From Sequoia sempervirens (taxonomy: Eukaryota > Streptophyta > Pinopsida > Cupressales > Cupressaceae), in NCBI GenBank assembly GCA_007258455.2, contig VDFB02252616.1, forward strand, positions 122,531,394 through 122,595,393: a stretch of 64,000 nucleotides of DNA. The letters run 5' to 3'. A program made the position numbers and the translations under genes. Each line of letters begins with the position of its first letter. Position 1 is the first letter of the stretch. The notes below the pieces were generated by a model. That model made no database searches. It saw only the letters and a list, made by a program, of their open reading frames with translations, and had not been told where the DNA came from. This document shows, one piece after another, positions 35,952-48,140 of the stretch.

Positions 35952-36238
35952 AATCACTAAATCTAGGCCATACAATCCAAAAGAATTAATTTTTGATTGG
36001 TCATTACATGTGTGTCAGGATTATTCTTGGAAATATGCATTAATTAAGGCTTGTGGATGCTAAAGAAGGCAAATTAAGGCATAAAGAAGCCCAATTAATT
36101 AATGAAAACCCTAGAATAGTGTGAAAGTGTAAAGGTACACTTTACAACAACCTAAATAAGGCACCATTAGGTCCATTTTAGTCCATAAGGCCCCAAACAT
36201 GTGTGAAAATGTAATATACAACATTTTTTGACACTATA

Positions 36239-37450
36239 GAGGCAAGAAAAGCTTCGTATCCTTGAAACCCATGAATAACAAGATGGAACCACAAGACAAC
36301 AAGTGTGTTATGAAAGGTGGCCATATAATAGACATTGTAAATGAAAAATAGTGTAAGGCAGATTCAAAGATATTTTTCTTATTTCATCTAAGGTCTCTTC
36401 TTAGGGAACATCATACTTATTATCTCCAAGAGAGGACACGTCAAAGAAATATCAAATTCTTGGAGGATATGAAGCCAAATGATACCACTAAGAAAAGGAT
36501 GCATTGCAAGAATAAAGAAAACCACATAGTGAAACATGAGTTTCAATGTATTCCCCCAATTTAAAGTGGTTGCTAACACCATTATTGTGAGGAATTTCTT
36601 TAAAGCAGAAGAAGACATGAGATCTTATTCAGAAAGCCCTATGCCAAGTCATATGTTCCCAAATGAAACTACATCATGGATAATTATATCACATTTTTGA
36701 GCCAACTTAAGACATGTTTCCCATATTCCAAGCTTGATCTTATATTTATACATGAAATGCGGTCAACTAGCCAAAACAGACAACAAGTAACATACAAGGA
36801 CAAGGCTACTTAACCCCTTGCCCAACTTAGTGCAAGACAAGGATGAGTTGAGATGATTGATGAGAAATATGTTAGGGTGATAATCAACATCGATTAGAGG
36901 AATTTAAGTGTCCCTACATAAGGAAGAGCACCACACTCCTTAAGATGTTGAATTCTATCACCTAAAGCCTTACATTCAATAGTAGAATGACCATGAACTC
37001 TATGATATGCACAAAGGAAATTCTTGTAGTAAAATTTATTTTGTGTTCTTGGAGAGAGAGATATCAAATGATCTTGGAGGAGTCTCGATTAGATACCCTC
37101 TTGATCAAATGGTAGAAGATGTTCCTTTATTTTGTGACAAAGACGTCTCTTGCTTAGTCTTAGGTGTCATACTTACACAAGACTCTTTAGATTGTGAAAT
37201 TTTGTACTCTCCTTTGTAGTAGGGAATACATTCTAATTAACTCCAATCGTTAGTGTTTTACATGATTGCATTGATATTAAGTGAGGATTGCTCTATTTCT
37301 TTCATTTCTTTCAAATGATAATAATCAAGACTAGACTAGTCTACCAATTCAGGATGCACTAATTTTAAAGTTGGTTTAGAGGAATGTTTTGTAATAGTGT
37401 TGAAATTAAGTAAAGGATTTTTTGTTTCCTTCGAGGGACAGTAACCAAGA
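36239..37450 (-). pseudogene. Gypsy gag C-terminal part with zinc-knuckle-like motif
   Basis: On the minus strand, HPELVD..SLDYYHLKEMKE (near 37,300) and SRGYLIETPP lead to FLCAYHRVHGHSTIECKALG (about 36,955-37,014). This matches the plant gypsy CxxHxxxGHxTxxC knuckle followed by LxxxIxxLxxxGxL. The stretch from 36,239 to 36,850 shows no protein but aligns with 28,421-28,900. The knuckle lies 3' of a protease here (38,300-39,100), the reverse of normal order, so the segment is rearranged. Confidence 0.5.
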
Positions 37451-38232
37451 GGGTATGTGCGGGATCATCATGGAAAAAATAGGCCCTTAAGTGGTAAAAA
37501 ATTTAGAAAAATCAAAGTTAGGCAACTTGATGTAAAAATTTGAATAAGCTACCTATATTATTTAAAAAATATGTAAGAATAGAATCTGTAGAAAATTGAA
37601 TGTGGTTTCTAAACTACTAGGTTTATTTTTTAAAAAAATCTATTTGGTAAAAATTTGAAATTTCAATGCAATAGTACTTAAATTTCAAGGAAAAAATAAG
37701 TATGTCTCTATCTAACCACCCTAACCAAAATAAAATGATAATATTTTTTAATAATATTTTAGATATATAAGTAGAGGACTCATGTCCAGATGTGATGCAT
37801 ATTTTTTTGTAACTTTTTCCCAAGTAAATAATTAATTATGAATTTTTTATTATGACTTATAAAAAATATAAAAACTTGTGTGTCTGACCACCTTAACTTG
37901 GTCAAAACATTATGAAATTCAATTTTTTTTTTAATCCTATAGTATGTGAAGTATAGAATGTGACACATGTTTCAGATTCAAAAAATGTGACACCGTTTGA
38001 AATCTATAGATTTTTTTCAATCACCCTATCAATCATGACTTCAGTTGTAATTCAAATAGAAAATGAATAATAATAATTTATTAAATTCAAAGTAGAGAAT
38101 AATTTATATTAGTAGCAAGCTGAGAATATCATCTAAAAACCCTTTTCGTTTCATCAATTTTGGGTAAGAAAAATTCATTGTCCACATACCCATCATATCA
38201 TCACTTTTTGGCTCATGATCCTGCACATACCC
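37451..38232 (+). mobile_element. 0.8-kb terminal-inverted-repeat element, copy 2
   Basis: It starts GGGTATGTGCGGGATCATC and ends GATCCTGCACATACCC, inverted repeats of about 20 bp with an AAGTGG/CCACTT-type continuation. It is collinear with copy 3 (49,569-50,360) over its full length and reverse to copy 1. It is flanked by AAGA on both sides (37,447-37,450 and 38,233-38,236), a candidate short target duplication. The open frames inside (37,623-37,968, minus) are AT-rich chance frames. Confidence 0.8.
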
Positions 38233-38279
38233 AAGACCACTAGTCTTTTCTTGTATGTGAGGCTGTATAGGGACATAGA

Positions 38280-39841
38280 TACCTTGTTATCTAGCACCAC
38301 ATCCTTTTCTACTATAACCAAGTTGTTTCATAAATTCATATAACCTTTTCCATAAAATTTTTTTAGTTCTTTCAAATTTGGTGGTTGATCATAATTGAGT
38401 TCATCAAAGATTGTTGTGTAATTTGTTGCTTCTTGTAAATTTTTTGAAGTGGATTCATTCGAAGGGTATTTTGAATTTTTTGTTAACATTACCACTCTTC
38501 CTTTTCCTTTTTCAAATTTTTATTTTATGATATTGTATTCTCCCACGAAAGTAGGTGTAAAATCCAATGATCCCAAATCATCTAGCGATATCATTGTGAA
38601 GGGTTTAGGAAATCTATCCTCTTTTCTTCTTGCACAAGTTCTGCTTGTATAGTTGGTGTCAAAAATTTTGAAGGATTTTGCTTGTTTTTATCAATGAGTT
38701 AACTATCTGGTTCAAGGTTGGCTTTGATTGTATACAATTTTTTTGTTGTAGACATACTTCATCATATGATGAAGAGTAGAAGGAACCCAATTCATTGCAT
38801 GAATCTATGGTTTTCCTAAAAGAAGATTATATGAAAGATTGTGAGGCATAACATGGAGCATTATTTGTAATTTTTCCTTTCCAACTATAATAGGCAAAGT
38901 GATCACACCAAGCGGTTGTTTTCATACATTGTCAAATCCCTTAATAGATAAAGAGTTGGCTTGATTTTTTTATTTATCCGTGCCAAGTCTATCCAAAAGG
39001 GTCATACTGTACACACATTAATGGAAGAGCCATTGTCAATGAGGGTTATTTTTTATTCCCCACCCATCATAGGAAACTATTATCATGAAAGCATCATTTT
39101 GTTTTTGCACTTCCAAAGGAGGGAGCTCACTTTTGTGGAAAACAATGTTAGCATTTTTTTCTTGAATCAAGGTTGTTATGTCATTCAATTGCACACTATA
39201 AGGTATATGAACTTGTTGTAAAGAACTTTGAATCATGTTATGATAATGAGGGGAGGCTTGAATAAGGTCCCATAATGATATCTTAGCAGGAGTATTCTTA
39301 AGTTGTGTAACAAGATCATACTCCTTTCCACTTTGTGAAGGAAAATGAGGAGGGCTAGGCAGGATAGGGTTAGGCAATGCGAGGGATGCTGAAGGTGTTT
39401 ATCTTGATTGTGGATTTTTTCTAGTGTTATTTGTATGAGAAATGACATTATAACTCAACTACTACAAAATATTATTCTTGAGTCGATAAAGGATAAGTTT
39501 AGGTTTTTTTGAGTTTGTGGTCACTATGAAGGTGGGTAAAGAATTAGAGGTTTCTTAGGATGTCTCACATGGTATTTAGGAGGTTCAATAGTCAAGGGGG
39601 ATCTAACAGACAATTGTGCATTCAACACATCATCGGTTTTAGTTTTACTTCTTTCTAATAAAGAGGAATCTAGTGTCAACTTTTCACCATCATCTAAGGA
39701 AAACAAAATGTTGTCATTTTCTTCCACCATGATAGCTTCCCTAGTAGGAGAGATTTTAGCAGAACTATAAACTAGATGTTCATGAAATTCATAGGTTGGT
39801 TCTTCTAAAATGAATTTATCACAAGTAAGGGAGCTATCCAT
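38280..39841 (-). pseudogene. Gypsy protease and flanking linker
   Basis: The minus frame from 39,841 (MDSSLTCDKFILEEPT...) is an acidic linker. The frame 39,377-39,036 holds YDLVTQLKNTPAKISLWDLI, a block typical just upstream of plant gypsy protease. The active site reads LIDNGSSINVC (codons for D-N-G at 39,029-39,037), which is intact for a plant retropepsin. After frameshifts, SLSIKGFDN, QPLGVITLPIIVGKE, YNLLLGKPWIHAM and VPSTLHHMMKY (about 38,720-38,940) follow in the family order. RT is absent, and the TIR element copy 2 begins just beyond. Confidence 0.65.
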
Positions 39842-39895
39842 GGTAAAATCACTAATAAGATCTCATTTTCTTATCACAAGTAGGAGTTATCCATG
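39816..39895 (+). repeat. Imperfect direct repeat at the boundary of the two gypsy arrays
   Basis: TTATCACAAGTAAGGGAGCTATCCATG (minus-array side, 39,816-39,842) is echoed at 39,871-39,895 just inside the plus array, at a place where the homologous sequence at 54,750-54,770 has no such insert. Confidence 0.6.
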
Positions 39896-40558
39896 ATATA
39901 TCATTGCATGGATGCTCACATCGTTGATAAGACATGCAGAGGGTGAAATGTACTAGCCATGAGTAGTGGCCTCCAAATAATAAGTAACATGGAAACATCT
40001 TGGAGACAATGTTTAAAGCAAAGAAGAAAGTAGTGAGGTGAAAGGATAGCCATTGATATGGTTTTAAAGTGGGATGATCAATGACTAGTGTTTAAACATG
40101 AACAATTAATTAGTGTCAGTTCACTCATGTGAAATTTCCATCAACCATTAATGGTGTTATGCTCCATTTTCTATTCATAAAGAAGATAGTTGAATTGTTT
40201 TCTACAAATTCATAATTACTCAAGAGTGAAGAAGGAAGCTAGAGTTTGATGAAATAGTGTGAGGTGCTCCAACAAGAAATTACAAAAATGTTAACATCAA
40301 ATTTTCACTCGGGTTACAAGCAAATTATCATATCTCTTCCTATTAAGTATATTGAATTGTGCTATTATGAAATTAGTAGGGAGTTTGAAAGATAATTTTT
40401 CTTAGGTTTTACTCATTGAGAATCCATAATTAGGATGGTAAAAATTGCATAAAATTTGGGAATGTTTTGTTCTACAAATTATTTTCTTGGGATTTGAAAC
40501 TTGGTAGGTATCCTTGATTGATTAAAATGTGTGAAACCTAGTCTTTCCACATTGGAAA
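39860..40558 (+). repeat. Gypsy spacer preceding ORF A, copy 1
   Basis: It aligns with 54,745-55,341, for example over CAAATTATCATATCTCTTCC and AGTATATTGAATTGTGCTA. It is the untranslated stretch between integrase and ORF A in this family, truncated at the left by the array boundary. Confidence 0.65.
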
Positions 40559-43500
40559 ATGAGCAAACCAGAACCTAGTGAGTAGCATTAGGCTTGAGAG
40601 AAAACCCAAGAAGAAAAGAGTTAAGAGGCTATTGCCTACGATGTTTCATCTATGGTTTCACTAAAACCACTTGAATCATCTAACCCTACACTATATACCC
40701 CTGTGGCATCCACAGGGTCAAGGAGTGGGAAGAAAACTTGGGAAAGATTCATGGAGAGTGCCTCTAGAGACATAAATGAGGGTGGGCCACAAATTGGCAA
40801 GATACCTATGAGGCAAGTTTTTGTGACAAGAAAATTAATTTACATGGTTGGTGAAATTGGAGAGTTGGCCCAACCTTGGAGTGGATGGCAGTTGTTTTTG
40901 TATGCTTTTAATAGAAGGAATGCTAGGAGGTCAACTTGTTACCTATGGGGCCTTAACCTTAGGAAGTTGGTAGTACCTAAAGTGTTTGTGGAAGTGGATA
41001 TGATGATGGAGTTAGCTAAGCATTATGATCCCATAGACAGGAAGATCAAGAATGAAAATCGCACTCTATTTCTCGAGGTAACAAGGGATAAAATTTGTGG
41101 AGATATTTGGGTTGAACCCAAATTATATATTTATCATCAACCATGTGGATTTATATGGTGAGTATGAGCAAAAAAAAAATCATTGAAGAATAGATTACTT
41201 GTAAGGCATAGAAAGTGAAAGGAAAGGTTTAGCCCTAAGGAAATAGACCCCTTTTAGTGTGAATAATTTTTTGACTATTTCAAGAACACATATTATTGTT
41301 TGAATCAATTTCTAGCTCATAATTTTGATGTTAGGATAAACACTGACTTGTTAGTGATGGTGAAGGATATACATAGTCCAAATTGGAACATGGATTTTGA
41401 TCATATTGCTTATGTTGTAGAACAAATGCATAAGGATTTTATCAATCTAAATAAGGAAGTTATCCCTCTATATTCTCTTAATGCATATGCTTCTATTTGT
41501 GGGTCAAGAGAAATGGAAAGAGAATATAAGATTAAGATAGAGGGATAATGAGAATAATGTTTTTCTAGTCCAAATGTGGACACATATTTGGGACCAAGAT
41601 TGTCCCAATTCCAACTATTTAGTATTTTGTAATGTCATTAGATTTGGTATTCTAGATAATTTGGTTTTGGCACCCATTTAAATGATTTCAAGATTAATTA
41701 GAAATATCATGAACCTAAAGAATGTAGTAGGAGCATCTTCAAGCCATAACTGGGTAGATTAGTTTCTACAATCAAAATATACTCTAATCAGGGCTTATGG
41801 AGCTAATGTAGCACCACACTACTTACCCCTATATGTCTCTGACAGATTCACATTTATTGAGTTGATGTGGCAAATTGATTTTATGGACCTAGAACTATTT
41901 AGGAAACATAGGAAGGGAATTGTGCTAGTGCCCCAATTTTCCTTTCCTTACTTTACAAGTACTGATATGGAGGCATATAAAAAATATGGAATCATGATAG
42001 ATAACCTCAGGTTACCTATTGATGAGGTTAGTAGTTTAGACCCAAAATGTTTTGTTCATGGAAAGAGAAAAGAGAATAATTTATCTAGGTTCCCCCACCA
42101 TTTCTTGTACACAGATGATGTGTTGAGAAACTTAACTAGTGATGGGGTTGTTGAGAAAAGAGAATAATTTATCTAGGTTCCCCCACCATTTCTTGTACAC
42201 AGATGATGTGTTGAGAAACTTAACTAGTGATGGGGTTGTTGTATCTAGAAAAAGGGAATGCAAAGCCATATGTGACATTGAGGAGATCATTATGAAGAGA
42301 AATTCATTCTATTTGAGTCCCTATGATGTAATAGAGAATTCTCTTGAAATAGATTTTGCAAAACTAAAGGATTATCATAATGTTGATTTTAAGGCAAAGG
42401 TAAAGGAGGTTGCTGAGAGAGCACAAGCTCTTTTGGAGAAAAAACCCTAGGATATGCATATTCTAGGTAAACTTGCAGATTTTCAATTAATGGGGGAAGA
42501 ATAAATGGAAGAGCACGTGCCTAGTGATGAGGAAGTGGAGAGGAAATTCCCTCCCCCTAATATTGAAGATGCTCTTCATTCAGAGGTTCCTCAAGATAGA
42601 ATTGTCTAATGCCATTATGATGAAAAAAATGATAATTATCCTAGGATCAAGTGCTATAATGAGTTCCCTATGGACGATGTGTTTGTTCAATCTAAGGAAT
42701 TCAAAGAATTCATGGTTCAGTAGAGAAGCAAAGAAATAAAGGAGAGGCTTAAATGAGAAAAGGATAATGCTAATCCTTCTCTACAAGAAGAGGCTAAGAA
42801 TGTAGAGGAAGGAAATATTAAGGATGAGATTACAACTATTACTCAGGTGTCAAGGCTACAAATATTTTCAAAGAAAGTGGAATGATGTTACTACCAGGGT
42901 GCACCCTCATCTCAGCTATTGCACTTGATGTAATAAGAAGATACCCTCATGCTTCTATATTTGAGGAGAATTTTGAAGACAAAGTGTTTGGATATGGTTA
43001 TACTCCAAAATTGTATACTCTTGCAATTTGGTCCATGAGACATAATACTAAGAAGCATGAAGTTTCTAGTCCTATTAAGTAGGTCATTGGTTCCATGGTA
43101 GTGAAGAGAGCTATAGATATGACACCTATCCAAGCAGCAAAGTTAATTGTTCATGTTCTAATGCTTAGTATAGATGCAACAAAAATATCTCAAAAGAAAT
43201 ATGATTCATTATTCAAGCAGTACAATAAAGCTTTGGAAGAAATTAATAAGATGAGAGCCATTGTTTAGGCTAGCCAGTCAATAATGGATTTTTCTCTTCC
43301 ATCCTCTTCTTCTTCAGACTTGTCCATGCAATATAGGGAAACCTTAGCCTTGAGGATTAATGACTTAAGTAATTAGTTAAAGAAAAAGATGTAAAATGTC
43401 AAGAAGGCCAAATTTGAAACTGTTAAGGTGGCTAATGACATTTTTGAGCATTTGTTGAAACATAGGTTAATCAAGCTTGTGAATAGAGCTGATGATGTGT

Positions 43501-44069
43501 GGGTTACCTATAGGAACATCCATGAAGCAAACATAAGGTATCTATAGGTTTAGGAAGCTTTCTAGAATGAATGGAGCAAATGGAGAAACAATGTAGGGGC
43601 TTTAAAAGAAATGATGTCTAAGATGCAAGAAGATCCCAAAGCTCCTACCAATTTCCCTGAAATATTACAAGCTGTTGACTTGGTAAATGAAATTATAACT
43701 TTTCATGGAAAACTAGGAATGCAACTCTAGAACAAAGTGAAGATATTGAGAGAAATGGAGGAGTTCGATATGCCTACAATATTGAATTAAAAGGGTGAGT
43801 TAAAGGAGATTGATACATGGAAGAATGATTTGGGAGAGCTACTCCCATAGGCTAAGATGATGTTGAAGGTAATTGATTATTCCTCATTGAATCCTAATGT
43901 TTATATTATGGTGGGTATTAAAATGAGAATGGAAACTTTTTTCAAGGTGGCCAGAGCCTTAATTGATGCAAGGTATAATCAACATAGTGCAAACATACAA
44001 AGTTTATTGGATGTAAAGTGGCCCAATAATGATGAATACAACACCTGTTTGGAAAAGTTTACTGGGTAA
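40559..44069 (+). pseudogene. ORF A, copy 1 (unclassified retroelement protein)
   Basis: The start ATG at 40,559 (MSKPEP...) is chosen because copy 2 begins with the matching MSKPKPSDSS at 55,342. Recognisable stretches are SRSGKKTWERFMESASRDIN, GEIGELAQPWSGWQLFLYAF, VFVEVDMMMELAKHYDP, VEQMHKDFINLNKEV, FTFIELMWQIDFMDLELFRK, and a charged, probably helical C-terminal part (43,100-44,069). Stops and frameshifts occur throughout, and a perfect 88-bp tandem duplication at 42,065-42,240 shifts the frame. The layout recalls uncharacterised ORFs of plant retroelements (plant-mobile-domain-like proteins come to mind) but I cannot assign a family or function. It is followed by an LTR. Confidence 0.55.
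42065..42240 (+). repeat. Perfect 88-bp tandem duplication
   Basis: 42,065-42,152 and 42,153-42,240 are identical over 88 bp. ORF A copy 2 (about 62,715-62,810) has a single copy. Because 88 is not a multiple of three, the duplication shifts the reading frame. Confidence 0.9.
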
Positions 44070-44199
44070 GCTTGTATGCATAAAAGTGATGATGAACATG
44101 GTAAATAATGAACATGTGAGAAACAATGCATAGCTTGGAAAGAGTATAGATTAGGACTTTTTGAAGTACTACAAAACATTTTTCTCTGCCTATCAGGAA

Positions 44200-45470
44200 G
44201 GTTGATTGCACAAATGCTAACTTGGATGAATTAGTCTTCTTTCTTTTTGTTACTTTTCATGTTTTTGGAGTATTTGTTGACTTGGCATGCATGTGGTTAA
44301 CATTTTTCTCATAAAGAAGATATTGCAATGCTATTGCAATGAGTGAAAGGTTCCTTTTGTAAGGCTAGTGTATCTTCTTCAGCAAATGAAATAAATTTTT
44401 TCTTTTATGCTTTCCCCATACTTTGCAAAGTGCAAATATAAAATCTCAAAAATTTTGAAATTAAGATTCAAATGTATGTCAAATACAAATGTAACTTTGA
44501 TTGTAATTTGGAATGATGCTTGTGGCTCCCATGTTTATATAAATGGGATTTCAAGGCCAATTACAAAGGTCTTTTTATGGTTAAGCAATTTTTGAGCTCC
44601 TGTATGAGTAATTTTGAGAATTTCAAGCATAGAGAAATAGATTAGTGTCAAGTCTTAGGAATGTATTCAGATCTGTAATAGCCTTAATTTTCCTACAATA
44701 GAAAATATATATGAATGATAATTGCAAGTTCATAGATTATTTTCTCTCCTTTCTAATTTTGTCTTTTGAATTATGAATAAAGGATCAAGGTTCATTTATT
44801 TGTCTTCATTCACTCTGATTGAATATGTGATTTCATGTTTCCTTTAGTTAAAAGAGCTAAATAAGTGCTTAAATGAGATCATAGAATTTTAAGTGAAATT
44901 CAAGGATTGTTAAGAAGTTTCTAATTCTAGACATATTGAGTTATGTGTTTCAAAGTAATATACAATATTCTACAAATACTTGTTCTCGTTTTCTAAATGT
45001 ATTATGTTTTAAATTGCATGGTGAATCTATCGCCCTCAAATGAGGCACTAGTCCATTTTTTTGGCCACCTTTGATGTTAGTGATCACCTGTACCTAACAA
45101 AGAACACAAATCTTTACAACAATTTTTGACACATTTGTAATTGCAGCATAGTGGTATGAAGTAATGCTCATTCCTAGCTATTGGTACAATTCATTGAACG
45201 GTCTACCAAATCCCAAAGGATTTTTTTCTATTTTTGTTTAATAGGGATGTATATGTTTGTTTTCAATGTTTGTGATAAAATGGAATGCGAGTATCATATA
45301 GACATTATTAGGATCACCCTCTTGGGTTTCATAGAGCCCAAAGATTAGAGGTCTAGCTTAGCAAGATGGTACCTATTTGTTGGCCAATCCTTGGATTTAC
45401 TTACCATTGGATTCTAGAAAATACATATGTAAATGGTGGGATTAAGTTTGGTTCTAAAAAATAACCAACA
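44200..45470 (+). repeat. LTR of the plus-strand gypsy family
   Basis: The right end is ...CCAACA at 45,470, followed by a 2-base gap and a primer-binding site. A TATATAAAT box lies at 44,536-44,544 and AATAAA at 44,776-44,781, the order expected for U3, R and U5. The left limit is not fixed; a TGTTG at 44,275 would pair with the CAACA end. No second copy is in the window, and its partner should lie beyond 64,000. Confidence 0.6.
44536..44544 (+). promoter_or_regulatory. TATA box of the plus-strand LTR
   Basis: TATATAAAT lies about 240 bp upstream of a poly(A) signal and about 930 bp upstream of the primer-binding site. Confidence 0.5.
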
Positions 45471-45472
45471 TA

Positions 45473-45486
45473 TTGGTGACTCTGCT
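45473..45486 (+). promoter_or_regulatory. Primer-binding site, Tat-like
   Basis: TTGGTGACTCTGCT follows the LTR end. Plant Tat/Ogre-type gypsy elements have the closely similar TTGGCGACTCTGCT at this place. This sets the 5' boundary of the internal region. Confidence 0.65.
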
Positions 45487-45862
45487 AAGAACATTGCTAA
45501 GTCCAACATCTCTAGGTAGATCTAGTATAGTCAAAGTCAAGTATTTTAACTTTTCTTCACTGCTTGGAGAATAATTGGTTCAAATTTTCACTATATAAGT
45601 CACATCTAGTTTTATGCTTCAAATTTTGGTTCATTCTTCCTGCTTGTGTCAGGTTATGTTCAAATTATTCTCTAATATTGCAATTGCAACCCCAAAGTGT
45701 GATAAAAATTTATTTCCCAGTATTTTGGGTGGCAACTTTGAAGTCTCTCGTGCTAGTGCAAGAATAAATTCCAAGAGGGAAAGTGAGAAGGAGAATTCAT
45801 AGATACAATTTGGCCCCATGTGAATGACTAGAAGTTATAGAAAGAAGCATCCTAAATAGAAG

Positions 45863-48140
45863 ATGAAGTCTAAAAACTTGAAGGACAAGAAACCCACCTG
45901 GGTGAAGAAATGTGTTGAATCAAGTAATTCTATTGAACTTCCCACTAATGCATCTCCTACTTTTAATAATGAGGTAAATAGTGCTAATATTCATGAATAA
46001 CCACATGGAGTTGAGGTGCCTAATGTAAATCAGGGGATTTTTCCCATTGAGGAAGTGTTTGATAATGAGCTAGATGTTTCAAGAGAAGAAGATAGGTGGG
46101 GATTCTAGGAGAAAAATAAGTTATTAGAACCTTTAACTCCTGGGGTGGGATCTATTTTTTAATGGAGGTAATTTTAAGCCTAGAGTTGAATCCCTTAATG
46201 TTCAAGTGCACCTTCCCCTTGAGGGAGAACCAGCTAATCTTGTTTTCTTTACCCTTGAAGCAAGTGAATCTAGAGATGTTCTAAAAGATGAGGAAGATAT
46301 AGATAAAGATATGTGAGCCTTAGAAGAAGAATAACTTAGTCTTAAAGAAGAAGAGTAACATAGGCTCAGACAGTTTGAAGAAAAAAGAGAAAAGGATTTG
46401 AAAGAAAAGGACGATAGAATCAAGGCTAAGATGTAAGAAAGAGATGCTCAGAGAGAAAAAAATCAAAAAGATGAGAGAAGAAGCAAGGAAAAAAGAACTT
46501 TATGAAAATTCTTCTAAGTTAGCTACTAAGATGACCCCTGATCCACCTAATGTGATAATTCAAATGGGGAACTCCACTTCTAATACCTATACCACATTTG
46601 TTGCAACTTACAAATCCTTATATCCATCTACTATTGCTAATAAATCACATGTATAACATGGGAAGAATCCCATTGATCAACCAAAGGAAACTACCTTTAG
46701 TACCTTCAATACCAATTCCAATACAATTACCAATACTTCATCTACTAATCCTTTCACCCAAAATGTTAAGATTGATCATACTCCATCAAGTAATCCTCCA
46801 AACCTTGAGATCTTGGTGTTTTAATTAGTAAATGATTAGCTGCAACAAGATTTAAAGAAAACTAAAATTGAGGCCACTAATGCAAAAATAGCTAGAAAGA
46901 TCTCTTTTCTTAAGACATCTATACCTGATCCAAAAGCCTCAAGCTTAGGACACACTAACAGTGAATCAAAAAATAAAAGGTATGAGGGACACACTATTAG
47001 TGGAGGTGGAGGAAATGATAAAAATAAGAATTATTATTGAGGATGATGAGGGAAAAGATAAATGAAGGGGTAATAATAATGTAGATGGAAAAAGTAAGGA
47101 TAAGACTCAATTTGATGACTAAAAAGATGATGAGCTTAGAAATTTTCATAGAGTTTGAGCTACCAAGAGACCAATGAAAGTCAAAAGCTATCACTAGTTA
47201 TGTTTTACTAGGATTCCTCATTATCCTAACCCATTTCCTAAATATTTCATACCTACTTTAGTTAGATTCTCTAGAAACAATGCCTTGAGTGGTTAAGACC
47301 ACCTCAAAGAATTTTCTAATATCATGGATGATTTTGAGGTAGTAGTAGAGGATGTCATGATGAAGTTATTCATGTAGTCACTTACTGGGGAAACCAAAGA
47401 ATGGTATAGGAGTTTTCCTATTGAAATTATTGGGTCTTGGGAAGAGTTTAAGAGGCTATGCAGAGAGAAATATGGTGATAATACTAATTCAAGATTTATT
47501 TTGAATCAATTTAATAATATTGTTAAAATTTCTAATAAGTGTGGTTGAATTCAATGTGAGATTTCAAAAGGCCATGAACCATCTACCACCTCATTTAAGA
47601 TTAAATGAATATGTATGCTTGGTGAACTATTGCAATTCCTTTGATGCAAAAATGAGCTATCACTTATTGGATAAGAATCCTCAAACATTGAGAGAGGCTT
47701 ATAAGATGGTTGTCCATATTGATAATATTAGTAGAGAAATTGGAAAAGTTGGGAGGACAGATGATGTAAAGACCCTCAATAATCCAAGGAAATCAAATGA
47801 AAACTTTGGTGCTAAGGGAGGTTCTTTGGAGGATGATATTGATAACATTACTAATACCATGAAGGATCTAAGCAACAAAACTACCACCAAAGAAAAAAAT
47901 CTAAGAAATGAAAGGTCTAATTATCATAATAGTGAAAGACCGCCTAGATTGTAGGATCATCCATATAATACAAACTAGAATGATGGGAAGCCCATTCCTA
48001 ACAATTAGAAAAAATCTCTAAACAAGGTTCCTCTAGATTCTTTGCAAAAGAACTCAAGAAATTTTGTTGATGAGACCCCTTGGTGCATGGTTTTTCAAAT
48101 ACCGCATTCTCCTCATCAATGTGTAGTTGCATAGATGGTT
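45863..48140 (+). pseudogene. Gypsy gag polyprotein remnant, plus-strand family
   Basis: A basic N-terminal segment (MKSKNLKDKKPTWVKKC, 45,863) is followed by an acidic and then a very Lys/Glu-rich coiled-coil-like part (about 46,310-46,510). The capsid-like domain runs from about 47,215: IPHYPNPFPKYFIPTLVRFS, LTGETKEWYRSFPIEIIGSW, EEFKRLCREKYGDN. A frameshift near 47,525 is followed by VEFNVRFQKAMNHLPPHLRL and DKNPQTLREAYKMVVHID. These match the Retrotrans_gag pattern (A..WY..L....I.SW..F...F..KY). A residual knuckle, WCMVFQIPHSPHQC, is near 48,080-48,125. Confidence 0.7.

Larger units (their letters stand above)
34538..36238 (-). repeat. Gypsy LTR, copy 1 (shared between two internal regions)
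   Basis: It is a direct repeat of 26,158-27,871. It has a minus-strand TATAAATA box at 35,687-35,694 and four palindromes. It serves as the 5' LTR of the gag-bearing internal region to its left and as the 3' LTR of the protease-bearing segment to its right. At 36,239 it joins sequence that in the left element lies 550 bp away from the LTR, so the polypurine tract and adjoining DNA were deleted here. Confidence 0.75.

Noticed and set aside
37451..38232. Protein-coding capacity in the 0.8-kb TIR element
   Set aside because: The 60-70-codon frames are not conserved between the three copies and are AT-rich low-complexity text.
46202..46423. Ser-rich minus frame
   Set aside because: It is the complement of the Glu/Arg-rich gag coiled-coil region.
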